Source: Bradyrhizobiaceae bacterium
Lineage (GTDB): Bacteria; Pseudomonadota; Alphaproteobacteria; Rhizobiales; Xanthobacteraceae
NCBI GenBank assembly: GCA_020853885.1
Contig: JADYXZ010000012.1
Coordinates: 1-62,223, forward strand
DNA: 62,223 nt
Direction: 5' to 3'
The first letter of the stretch is position 1; each line of letters opens with the position of its first letter. Below the pieces are notes generated by a model. That model searched no databases and was not told the origin of the DNA. It saw nothing but the letters and a program-made list of their open reading frames with translations. Made by a program: the position numbers and the translations under genes. Positions 8,443-15,532 of the stretch are shown here, in pieces.

Positions 8443-9138
8443 ATGCTTTCCCTGGCACGAGAAAAACTGCTGGAAGTGCTGAAGGCGGTCGCGCCGCTTG
8501 TCCTTGTCGGATGTGTACTTCAGTTTACCGTTGTCCATGCGCCGCTTGCGCTTTTTATTCAATTCCTCGCGGGCTCGGCGCTCGCCATCGTCGGCATGGT
8601 GCTGTTCTTCATGGGCATCGACTTCGGCATTCTGCCGATGGGGAAATTCGTCGGCGCCGAACTTCCGAAAAGAAACTCGTTGGCGCTGATTGTCGCTGTG
8701 GCATTCTCCCTGGGCTTTGCCACGACCGTTGCCGAGCCCGACGTGCTGGTCCTCGCAGGCCAGGTCGAGGCGGTCTCATCCGGCGGCATTTCCTGGCGGG
8801 CGGTTGTAACCGCTATCGGTGTCGGTCTGGCGGCTTTGGCGGCGGTCGCGATGGTTCGCATCATCGCCGGTTGGTCGATGCGGTATATGTTGGCGACAGC
8901 ATATCTGATCGCCCTCGCTCTTTCTCTTTTCGCGCCGACGGACGTCGTACCGCTGGCGTTTGATGCCGGCAGCGTGACCACCGGCGCCCTGTCCGCACCG
9001 GTGATGATCGCATTGGCCATCGGATTGAGCTCCGTTCTTGCAGGCCGGTCGGCTGTGTCCGACGGGTTTGGACTGCTGGGCTTTGCCTCTGCCGGAGCGA
9101 TCATCGCCATCCTGATCATGGGGATGTGGCCGTCGTGA
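8443..9138 (+). CDS. DUF1538 integral membrane protein (first copy)
   Basis: A 231-residue protein that is mostly membrane, with about six or seven hydrophobic segments. It resembles family DUF1538, whose transport substrate, if any, is not established. Two motifs are shared with the next gene: GFATTVAEP in the middle (the partner has GFVTTWGEP) and FDAGSVTTGALSAP in the second half (VDAGGVATGPLANS). Polar Thr-Glu-Pro and Asp-Ala-Gly residues inside hydrophobic surroundings look like a substrate or ion path. I start at the ATG at 8443; an in-frame TTG at 8404 would add 13 residues. The stop overlaps the next start (GTGA). Confidence 0.8.
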   Translation: MLSLAREKLLEVLKAVAPLVLVGCVLQFTVVHAPLALFIQFLAGSALAIVGMVLFFMGIDFGILPMGKFVGAELPKRNSLALIVAVAFSLGFATTVAEPDVLVLAGQVEAVSSGGISWRAVVTAIGVGLAALAAVAMVRIIAGWSMRYMLATAYLIALALSLFAPTDVVPLAFDAGSVTTGALSAPVMIALAIGLSSVLAGRSAVSDGFGLLGFASAGAIIAILIMGMWPS

Positions 9139-9863
9139 GCGGAATGCTGGCCGACGAGATCACCACGACCGCATGGAGCGTGGCCATTGCGGTGGTCCCG
9201 CTGGTCACGCTGTTCCTGGCCTTTCAATTCTTTTTGCTCAGGCTTCCCCGGAAGCAGATTGTTGAAATCCTGACGGGCACCGCGATCGCGGTGATCGGGC
9301 TTTTCCTGTTTCTGTTGGGAATTGGCGTCGGGTTTCTGCCCTTCGGCCGGGCGATCGGGGCGGCTCTCGGCGCTCTGGATCAGGCGTGGCTCTTCGCGCT
9401 TATCGGGCTGCTGCTCGGCTTTGTCACCACGTGGGGGGAGCCTGCCGTGCGCGTCCTCGCCGACCAGGTGGAAGAAGCTTCGAACGGCTCCATTCGCGGG
9501 TTGATGGTCCTGTATGCGATTTGTATCGGGGTTGCTGTGTGGGTCGGGCTGGGATTTCTCAGGATCAGTTATGAAATCCCGCTGCTGTACCTGCTCGCGC
9601 CCGGCTATGCGCTTGCCATCGGCCTGATGTGGTTCAGCGACAAGGCGTTCGTCGCCATCGCCGTGGACGCCGGCGGCGTCGCCACGGGACCGCTGGCGAA
9701 CAGCTTTCTTCTCGCGCTCGCGCTGGGCGCGTCGGCGGCAATGGAAGGCCAGGAAGTCATCGTTCAGGGCTTCGGGCTGGTGGCGCTGATCGCGCTCGCG
9801 CCGATTATTTCCGTCATGATCCTGGGAATCCTCGTCCATCCGGAAACTCGCGACAAGGAGTAG
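9135..9863 (+). CDS. DUF1538 integral membrane protein (second copy)
   Basis: A 242-residue paralogue of the preceding gene with the same order of hydrophobic segments and the same two motifs (GFVTTWGEP and VDAGGVATGPLANS). The start is chosen at the GTG at 9135, which overlaps the upstream stop by four bases with GGGGAT about 9 nt upstream; a GTG at 9126 and an ATG at 9144 are in frame. The two proteins very likely form a heterodimer equivalent to a single protein with two DUF1538 halves. The PII-like gene follows 5 bp after the stop, so the three are one transcription unit. Confidence 0.8.
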   Translation: MSGMLADEITTTAWSVAIAVVPLVTLFLAFQFFLLRLPRKQIVEILTGTAIAVIGLFLFLLGIGVGFLPFGRAIGAALGALDQAWLFALIGLLLGFVTTWGEPAVRVLADQVEEASNGSIRGLMVLYAICIGVAVWVGLGFLRISYEIPLLYLLAPGYALAIGLMWFSDKAFVAIAVDAGGVATGPLANSFLLALALGASAAMEGQEVIVQGFGLVALIALAPIISVMILGILVHPETRDKE

Positions 9864-9868
9864 CGGAG

Positions 9869-10192
9869 ATGCTGAACCCGTGTGTGATTGTGAGCATTGT
9901 GAGGAAGGGATGGGGCGACACAGTGCTGGAAGCGACCATGAATGCCGGCGCCCACGGCGGAACCGTAATGTTCGGACGCGGAATCGGCCGCAACGAGCAA
10001 CAGAAAGTCTTCGGCATCCAGATCGAGCCGGAGAAAGAAATCGTTTTGACGCTCGTGCCCTCCGATATCAGAGATGCGGTCGTGCAGGAGGTCGTACGTG
10101 CCGCCGAACTGACCGTCCCCGGTCACGGGCTCGTCTTCGTCGTGCCCGTCGACAAGGTGGCCGGCATCTACCACCTCGTGCAGGAATCCTGA
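9869..10192 (+). CDS. PII-like signalling protein linked to the DUF1538 pair
   Basis: A 107-residue protein with the PII-type layout: a first strand (CVIVSIVRKGWGDTVLEATMNAG), a T-loop-like segment (GRGIGRNEQQKVFGIQIEPEKE), and a late glycine turn (VPGHGLVFVVPVDKVAGI) where classical PII has its nucleotide-binding B-loop. The uridylylated Tyr51 of GlnB/GlnK is absent; the only Tyr is near the C terminus. Control by modification therefore cannot follow the classical scheme, and nucleotide or other ligand binding is more likely. Position directly after two membrane genes parallels glnK-amtB and suggests it gates the DUF1538 pair. That role is inference. Confidence 0.78.
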   Translation: MLNPCVIVSIVRKGWGDTVLEATMNAGAHGGTVMFGRGIGRNEQQKVFGIQIEPEKEIVLTLVPSDIRDAVVQEVVRAAELTVPGHGLVFVVPVDKVAGIYHLVQES

Positions 10193-10452
10193 TGCGCTGC
10201 ACCGCGATCTGATTGCCGACGCACATCCGGCGAGAGAATCATTCCGCATCCCCGCCGCATCCCCGGCGGCGCTGGTGCGCGTGAAAGCTCGCATTTTGGG
10301 CGGTGGAAGCGGTAGTTGTAGATATTTCAGGTAGTTGCATTCGTTCGCCCGGCGCATCCGACCGGGAGTGAGGGCGCGTTTCCGCGATCTTCGATTGCGC
10401 ATGGGGCTCCATGCCCGCATGATGTCGCGACACCGAGTCGCGGCGAGGCGAC

Positions 10453-10653
10453 ATGGTCGGCAGAGGCCCGGATCAGGGCGAGGTCATCATCGAAATGCGG
10501 CCCGTCGGCTCTGTCGTGCGGGTGGCGGCTGTCGACGTCGCTACTGGTGTCGAGGTGATTGTGTTTGGACCCGCCTCGGCCTCTCAGCGCGCCCTGGAAG
10601 AACTCGCCGTGAACAAGCTGAAGCGGCGCCTCTCCAGCGATAGGGGCGGCTAG
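10453..10653 (+). CDS. Small conserved protein, DUF6898-like, upstream of glyA
   Basis: A 66-residue protein with two short beta-like stretches ([19 protein letters not shown] and [13 protein letters not shown]) and a basic C-terminal helix ([13 protein letters not shown]). I recognise it as resembling DUF6898, a small alphaproteobacterial family of unknown function often found before glyA. The ATG at 10453 has a weak GGCGAGG site. A 260-bp stretch with no supported gene lies before it, and a structured 113-bp leader separates it from glyA. It has no membrane segment or metal site. Confidence 0.6.
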   Translation: MVGRGPDQGEVIIEMRPVGSVVRVAAVDVATGVEVIVFGPASASQRALEELAVNKLKRRLSSDRGG

Positions 10654-10696
10654 GCGCCCGACACGCTTCATTTTGGGGTAGCCTTGTGCTATCCGG

Positions 10697-10733
10697 CGGA
10701 CGGGTAACCGTCCGGCAGGGCCGCGGGCGGCCC
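10697..10733 (+). promoter_or_regulatory. Two back-to-back hairpins in the glyA leader
   Basis: The first stem is CGGACGG/CCGTCCG around a GTAA loop (10697-10714). The second is GGGCCG/CGGCCC around CGGG (10718-10733). Both lie 34-70 nt before the glyA start. No U-tract follows, so they are not a plain terminator. They may be an attenuator, protein-binding site or mRNA stabiliser. I do not recognise a known riboswitch. Confidence 0.35.
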
Positions 10734-10766
10734 GTTCCGAAGCGTCAAATCCCCTGGAGGCCGGGC

Positions 10767-12074
10767 ATGTCCGTGACCAATGTCACGCAGGACCGCCGCG
10801 TCGTTGACAGTTTCTTCTCGTCGAGCCTGGAAGAGAGCGATCCGGAACTCTTCCTCGCGATCCAGGGCGAACTCGGCCGGCAGAAGAACGAAATCGAGCT
10901 GATCGCTTCGGAGAACATCGTGAGCCGCGCCGTGCTGGAGGCGCAGGGCTCCGTGCTCACCAACAAGTACGCCGAAGGCTATCCGGGCCGCCGCTATTAC
11001 GGCGGCTGCCAGTGGGTCGATATTGCCGAGCAGCTGGCAATCGATCGGGCGAAGAAGCTGTTCAATTGCAAGTTTGCGAACGTGCAGCCCCATTCCGGCA
11101 GCCAGATGAACCAGGCCGTGTTTCTGGCGCTGCTTTCGCCGGGCGACACGTTCATGGGGCTCAATCTCGCCGCCGGCGGGCATCTTACGCACGGATCGCC
11201 GGTCAACCTGTCGGGCAAGTGGTTCAAGGCGGTGCCCTACGGCGTGCGGGCGGACGATCATCGCATCGACTTCGATGAGGTCGAGCGCGTTACGCAGCAG
11301 CACAAGCCGAAGCTGATCATCGCCGGCGGCACTGCCTATCCGCGCATCATCGATTTTGCGCGCTTCCGCAAGATCGCAGATTCGGTCGGCGCCTATTTCA
11401 TGGTGGACATGGCGCATTTCGCCGGGCTCGTGGCTGGCGGCGCGCACCCGTCGCCGCTCGAACATGCGCATGTGGTGACGTCCACCACGCACAAGACGTT
11501 GCGCGGCCCGCGCGGCGGCATGATCCTGACGAACGACGAGGAGATCGCGAAGAAGATCAATACGGCCGTCTTCCCGGGATTGCAGGGCGGCCCGCTGATG
11601 CACGTGATCGCGGCGAAGGCGGTGGCGTTCGGCGAGGCGTTGCGGCCGGACTTCAAGGTCTATGCGCGCAATGTCGTCGCCAACGCGAAGGCGCTCGCGG
11701 AAAATCTGCGTGGGCACGGCTTCAATATCGTCGCCGGCGGCACGGATACGCACCTGATGCTGGTCGACCTGCGGCCGAAGCAACTGACCGGCAAGATCTC
11801 CGAGGTTGCGCTCGGCCGCGCGCACATCACCTGCAACAAGAACGGCATTCCGTTCGATCCGGAGAAGCCGACGATCACGTCCGGCATCCGGCTCGGCACG
11901 CCGGCCTGCACGACGCGCGGCTTCGGCGTGAAGGAATTCCAGCAGGTCGGCGACTATATCGCCGAGGTGCTGAACGTGCTGTCGCAGAAGGGCGCCGAGG
12001 AAGACGCGCTCGTGGAAGGCGCCGTGCGCGAGAAGGTCTCGGCGCTGCTCGCACGCTTTCCGATCTACGATTGA
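10767..12074 (+). CDS. glyA: Serine hydroxymethyltransferase
   Basis: PLP enzyme converting serine and tetrahydrofolate to glycine and 5,10-methylene-tetrahydrofolate in the cytoplasm. The protein is 435 residues. Landmarks are [11 protein letters not shown] near the N terminus, [29 protein letters not shown], and the PLP-binding Lys243 in [12 protein letters not shown]. The ATG at 10767 follows a strong CCTGGAGG site; the in-frame extension to 10686 covers the leader hairpins and is unlikely to be coding. nrdR follows 21 bp downstream, the conserved alphaproteobacterial order. Confidence 0.97.
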   Translation: MSVTNVTQDRRVVDSFFSSSLEESDPELFLAIQGELGRQKNEIELIASENIVSRAVLEAQGSVLTNKYAEGYPGRRYYGGCQWVDIAEQLAIDRAKKLFNCKFANVQPHSGSQMNQAVFLALLSPGDTFMGLNLAAGGHLTHGSPVNLSGKWFKAVPYGVRADDHRIDFDEVERVTQQHKPKLIIAGGTAYPRIIDFARFRKIADSVGAYFMVDMAHFAGLVAGGAHPSPLEHAHVVTSTTHKTLRGPRGGMILTNDEEIAKKINTAVFPGLQGGPLMHVIAAKAVAFGEALRPDFKVYARNVVANAKALAENLRGHGFNIVAGGTDTHLMLVDLRPKQLTGKISEVALGRAHITCNKNGIPFDPEKPTITSGIRLGTPACTTRGFGVKEFQQVGDYIAEVLNVLSQKGAEEDALVEGAVREKVSALLARFPIYD

Positions 12075-12095
12075 TCCGGCACCGAGGGAGCGTCG

Positions 12096-12563
12096 ATGCG
12101 TTGCCCCTACTGCGGTAGCCTCGATACCCAGGTGAAGGATTCCCGGCCGACCGAGGATTCGGCGGTGATCCGGCGCCGGCGCGTTTGCCCGGAGTGCAAC
12201 GGGCGCTTCACGACGTTCGAGCGCGTGCAGCTGCGCGAGCTGACGGTGCTGAAGCGGAGCGGCCGGCGGGTGCCGTTCGACCGCGAGAAGCTGCTGCGCT
12301 CCGTCGAGATCGCCTTGCGCAAGCGGCCGGTCGATCCGGAGCGGATCGAGCGCATGATCTCCGCGATCGTGCGCAAGCTGGAAAGCATGGGCGAGAGCGA
12401 GATCGCCTCGTCGGTGATCGGCGAACTGGTGATGGAAGAACTGAAGCAGCTCGACGACGTCGCCTATGTGCGGTTCGCGTCGGTGTACCGGAATTTCCGC
12501 GAGCCGAAGGACTTCGAGAAGGTGCTCGGCGAGCTTGCGCCGGACGGGCGGAAGCCGGCATGA
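12096..12563 (+). CDS. nrdR: Transcriptional repressor NrdR
   Basis: A 155-residue zinc-finger/ATP-cone repressor of ribonucleotide reductase genes. The zinc ribbon uses Cys3, Cys6, Cys31 and Cys34 (CPYC and CPEC), and the ATP-cone covers roughly residues 49-139 ([19 protein letters not shown] onward). Family members bind NrdR boxes upstream of nrd operons and respond to ATP/dATP. The stop overlaps the ribD start (ATGA), so translation is coupled to riboflavin synthesis, as in many proteobacteria. Confidence 0.97.
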   Translation: MRCPYCGSLDTQVKDSRPTEDSAVIRRRRVCPECNGRFTTFERVQLRELTVLKRSGRRVPFDREKLLRSVEIALRKRPVDPERIERMISAIVRKLESMGESEIASSVIGELVMEELKQLDDVAYVRFASVYRNFREPKDFEKVLGELAPDGRKPA

Positions 12564-13711
12564 GCGCGCACGCGCGGGTGGAAGAGGCGCCGGTTTCTCT
12601 CGAGGAATGGGACCGGCGCCTGATGGCGGCGGCCCATTCGATCGGCCGGCGCAATCTCGGGCAGGCGTTCCCCAATCCCGCCGTCGGGGCATTGATCGTC
12701 CGTTTCGAGAACGGCCAGCCGGTCATCATCGCGCGCGGCTGTACGGCGGTGGGCGGCCGGCCGCATGCGGAAACGGAAGCCTTGCGGATCGCCGGCGAAG
12801 CGGCGCGCGGCGCCACCACCTACGTCACGCTCGAGCCCTGCGCGCACCACGGCAAGACGCCGCCGTGCGCCGACGCGATCGTGAACGCTGGCATCAAGCG
12901 CGCGGTGATCGCGATCGAAGACCCCAATCCCGAGGTGAAAAGGCAGGGCGTTGCCTTGCTGCGTGCGGCGGGCATCGAGGTCGTGCTCGGCGTCGGGGAA
13001 GAAGAAGCGCGCATCACGCATGCAGGGCATTTCCGCCGCATGATCGACGGGCGGCCGCACGTCATTCTGAAAATCGCCGTCTCGGCGGACGGGAAGACGG
13101 CGCTCGCCGGGCGGCGGCCGGCGGAAATCTCCTGTCCGGAATCGCGCGCCGAGGCGCACATGCTGCGCGCGACATCGGACGCAGTGCTGGTCGGCAGCGG
13201 CACGGCGGTCGCTGACGATCCGCTGCTCACCTGCCGCCTGCCGGGCATGGCGGGGCGTTCGCCGATCCGCATCGTGCTCGACGGGAAATTGCTGATCCGG
13301 ACGAACTCCAAGCTCGTGCGCACGGCGCGCGAGGTGCCGGTCTGGGTCCTCGCGGGACGGGATGCGCCCGCCGAGGCGGAGAAGAAGCTCACGGCTGCCG
13401 GCGTCGAGGTCTTGCGCGTGAAAGCGGCGGCGGACGGGCGCGTCGACCTGCTGGCCGCGTTGCGGCGGCTCGCGGAGCGCGGGCTCACGCGCGTGCTGGT
13501 CGAAGGCGGACCGGTGCTTTCGGCGATGCTGGTGCGCGCCGATCTCGTCGACGAGGCGGTGGTCGTGCGCTCGCCGCGCGAGCTCGGCCCGAACGCGATC
13601 AATGCGCTCGAAGCGATGCCGCTCGGGGCGCTGACCGGTTCGCCGAAGCTCAAGGTGATCGAGCGCCGCATGGCCGGCGTCGATACCTACACGCGCTATT
13701 TCCGGAGCTGA
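12560..13711 (+). CDS. ribD: Bifunctional riboflavin biosynthesis protein RibD
   Basis: Performs the deamination and side-chain reduction steps between GTP cyclohydrolase II product and ribitylamino-uracil. The 383-residue protein has an N-terminal zinc deaminase domain (His69-Ala70-Glu71 and Cys94/Cys103 in [11 protein letters not shown]) and a C-terminal reductase domain (about residues 165-380, starting [15 protein letters not shown]). The ATG at 12560 overlaps the nrdR stop by four bases. It belongs to the run nrdR-ribD-ribE-ribH-nusB. No FMN riboswitch is visible in front of it. Confidence 0.96.
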   Translation: MSAHARVEEAPVSLEEWDRRLMAAAHSIGRRNLGQAFPNPAVGALIVRFENGQPVIIARGCTAVGGRPHAETEALRIAGEAARGATTYVTLEPCAHHGKTPPCADAIVNAGIKRAVIAIEDPNPEVKRQGVALLRAAGIEVVLGVGEEEARITHAGHFRRMIDGRPHVILKIAVSADGKTALAGRRPAEISCPESRAEAHMLRATSDAVLVGSGTAVADDPLLTCRLPGMAGRSPIRIVLDGKLLIRTNSKLVRTAREVPVWVLAGRDAPAEAEKKLTAAGVEVLRVKAAADGRVDLLAALRRLAERGLTRVLVEGGPVLSAMLVRADLVDEAVVVRSPRELGPNAINALEAMPLGALTGSPKLKVIERRMAGVDTYTRYFRS

Positions 13712-13714
13712 TCC

Positions 13715-14317
13715 GTGTTCACCGGCATCGTCAGCGACGTGGGCACGCTCGTCGCGGTCAAAGACAAGGGCGAGGTGCGGCGGCTGCGGGTGGCGAGCAA
13801 GTATCCCGCGCGGTCGATTGCGCTCGGGGCGTCGATTGCGTTCGACGGCATCTGCCTCACGGTCGTCGCCAAGGGCGCGCGGGGCAAGGGTAGCTGGATC
13901 GAGGTGGAAGTCGGCCTCGAGACCATGGCGCGCACGACGGCCGGGAAGTGGGCGAAAGGGAAGAAGCTCAATCTCGAGCGGGCGGTGAAGGTGGGCGACG
14001 AGCTTGGCGGGCATCTCGTCAGCGGGCATGTGGACGGGCTCGCGGAGCTCGTCGCGCGGGACGACATCGACCAGATGGCGCGGCTGCGGTTCCGCGCGCC
14101 GAAGGAGCTTGCGCGCTTCATCGCGCCGAAGGGCTCGGTCACGCTCGACGGCATTTCGCTGACGGTTAACGAGGTTTCCGGCAGCGAATTCGGCGTGTTC
14201 ATCATTCCGCACACGCTCGCGGCGACCCACTGGCATTCGCTGCAGGCCGGGGCCGCGGTGAACCTCGAAGTCGATCTGGTCGCGCGCTATCTCGCCCGGC
14301 TTGCGGAGGCCCGCTAG
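13715..14317 (+). CDS. ribE: Riboflavin synthase alpha subunit
   Basis: Dismutates two 6,7-dimethyl-8-ribityllumazine molecules to riboflavin. The 200-residue protein begins with the family signature MFTGIVSDVG (GTG start) and contains two similar lumazine-binding halves; GVxLTV-type motifs appear as FDGICLTVV and LDGISLTVN, and GGHLVSGHVDG marks the second half. It starts 3 bp after ribD. Its TAG stop lies inside the left arm of a large hairpin repeat (the CTAGTGT end), so the repeat has been inserted or has formed exactly at the 3' end of the gene. Confidence 0.96.
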   Translation: MFTGIVSDVGTLVAVKDKGEVRRLRVASKYPARSIALGASIAFDGICLTVVAKGARGKGSWIEVEVGLETMARTTAGKWAKGKKLNLERAVKVGDELGGHLVSGHVDGLAELVARDDIDQMARLRFRAPKELARFIAPKGSVTLDGISLTVNEVSGSEFGVFIIPHTLAATHWHSLQAGAAVNLEVDLVARYLARLAEAR

Positions 14318-14388
14318 TGTCCCGAATCCGAAGTTCGCTTAACCCTGCGGCATCTTCGTGAGCGAACTTCGGATTCGTAGGACACTAG
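14314..14388. repeat. Hairpin repeat with CTAGTGT...ACACTAG ends (copy 1)
   Basis: An inverted repeat with arms of 26 and 28 bases (14314-14339 and 14361-14388) that differ only by a two-base insertion (TA) in the right arm. The loop is 21 bases. The left end overlaps the ribE stop codon. It has no T-tract, so it is not a classical terminator. It shares its seven outermost bases with the next hairpin but not its arm sequence. Confidence 0.85.
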
Positions 14389-14400
14389 CAAACCTATGAT

Positions 14401-14478
14401 CTAGTGTGGTTTGGTTCAGAAATTCCCTTGACGGACTCGCGGCGAGCAACGAAGGGAATTTCTGAACCACCACACTAG
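14401..14478. repeat. Hairpin repeat with CTAGTGT...ACACTAG ends (copy 2)
   Basis: A second inverted repeat, with arms at 14401-14429 and 14452-14478, again differing by two bases (an extra AA or TT-type bulge in the left arm) around a 22-base loop. It lies 12 bases after the first and 36 bases before ribH. The shared CTAGTGT ends and the similar bulge suggest the two belong to one class of palindromic element, possibly mobilised in trans. Confidence 0.85.
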
Positions 14479-14514
14479 GGCCCTGTACCTCCGGGCCGAA
14501 TTCCGGTGAACCGT

Positions 14515-15000
14515 ATGGCCTACAACCCGCAGCATCCTGCCGAGGAGGCGCCGATCCCGGGCGCCCGCATCCTCGTGGTGGAAGCGCCTTACTACGAAGC
14601 GATCGCCGTGGAGCTGCGCGCGGGCGCGATGGCGCGATTGAAAGCGGCGGGGGTTGAAGTGGAGCACATCCAGGTGCTGGGCGCGCTGGAGATTCCGGTT
14701 GCGGCGGCGATCGCGCTCGATGCGGCCGCGAAGGCGGGAAAGCCGTTCGACGGTCTCGTCGCACTCGGCTGCGTCATCCGCGGCGAGACCAGCCACTACG
14801 ACATCGTGGCGGGCGAATCCGCGCGCGCGCTGATGGACCTTGGCGTGGCGCGGAAGCTGCCGGTCGGCAACGGCATCCTCACGGTCGACACCGAAGCGCA
14901 GGCGAAGAAGCGCGCCAGTCGTGCCGAAGGCGACAAGGGCGGCGTGGCGGCAGCGGCGACGCTCGCGCTCGTGCGGCTCGCGCGCGCGAAGGCCGGCTAG
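14515..15000 (+). CDS. ribH: 6,7-dimethyl-8-ribityllumazine synthase
   Basis: Condenses ribitylamino-uracil with dihydroxybutanone phosphate to lumazine, the substrate of RibE. The protein is 161 residues from the ATG at 14515. It shows the VPGALEIP-type motif as LGALEIPVAAAIAL, then GLVALGCVIRGETSHYD with the catalytic His, and GNGILTVDTEAQA. I prefer this ATG to the GTG at 14506 because GGTGA lies 5 bases upstream. Two hairpin repeats separate it from ribE. nusB starts 2 bp after its stop. Confidence 0.95.
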   Translation: MAYNPQHPAEEAPIPGARILVVEAPYYEAIAVELRAGAMARLKAAGVEVEHIQVLGALEIPVAAAIALDAAAKAGKPFDGLVALGCVIRGETSHYDIVAGESARALMDLGVARKLPVGNGILTVDTEAQAKKRASRAEGDKGGVAAAATLALVRLARAKAG

Positions 15001-15002
15001 TC

Positions 15003-15473
15003 ATGGCGAAGCTCGTCAAGCGCAGCGCGGCACGGCTCGCCGCCGTCCAGGCGCTTTACCAGATGGACATCGCGGGCACGCCGCTGCCGGACGTGCTCGC
15101 GGAATACGAGACCTACTGGATCGGGCGCGAGGTCGAGGGCGAGACCTATCCGGAAGCGGAGGCCGCCTATTTACGCGACATCGTCTCCGGCGTCCTGAAC
15201 GAGCAGCGCACGCTCGATCCGCTGGTGGACGATGCGCTCGTGAAAGGCTGGCCGCTCAAGCGGGTGGAGGCGGTCTTGCGCGCCGTGTTGCGCGCGGGTG
15301 CCTACGAGCTGATGCACCGGCCGGACGTCCCGGCGCGGGTCGTCGTCAGCGAATATGTGGACGTGGCCGGCGCGTTTCTCGACCGTGAAGAGACCGGCAT
15401 GGTCAATGCGGTGCTCGACGGGCTGGCGAAGAAATTGCGGGCGGGCGAGTTCGAGCCGAGAAAGACTCCGTAG
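15003..15473 (+). CDS. nusB: Transcription antitermination factor NusB
   Basis: An RNA-binding factor of 156 residues that acts with NusE (S10) at boxA in rRNA operons. The all-helical NusB fold is visible in SAARLAAVQALYQMDIAG at the start and in the core RVEAVLRAVLRAGAYELMHR followed by VVVSEYVDVAGAF. It directly follows ribH, the usual proteobacterial arrangement. Downstream the conserved order is broken: instead of thiL, a repeat and an antisense P450 gene come next. Confidence 0.95.
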   Translation: MAKLVKRSAARLAAVQALYQMDIAGTPLPDVLAEYETYWIGREVEGETYPEAEAAYLRDIVSGVLNEQRTLDPLVDDALVKGWPLKRVEAVLRAVLRAGAYELMHRPDVPARVVVSEYVDVAGAFLDREETGMVNAVLDGLAKKLRAGEFEPRKTP

Positions 15474-15484
15474 TCTCATTATCA

Positions 15485-15522
15485 CTGGATTGCTTCGGCG
15501 GCTTCGCCGCCTCGCAATGACG
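15485..15522. repeat. Short palindromic repeat between nusB and the P450 gene
   Basis: The pattern is ATTGC, a GGCGGC/GCCGCC stem around TTC, and GCAAT. This type of short dispersed palindrome (CTGGATTGCTTCG...CGCAATGACG) is common in rhizobial and other proteobacterial genomes. It sits where the conserved nusB-thiL order is broken and may also serve as the convergent end of both genes. Confidence 0.6.
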
Positions 15523-15532
15523 GACGCTGGCT

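Noticed and set aside
10193-10452. Possible extra gene between the PII-like gene and the DUF6898-like gene
   Set aside because: Open frames on both strands are short and low-complexity with no ribosome site or recognisable motif. The stretch is treated as intergenic.
14318-14514. FMN riboswitch before ribH
   Set aside because: The gap is filled by two simple hairpin repeats; the multi-helix conserved core of the FMN aptamer is not present.
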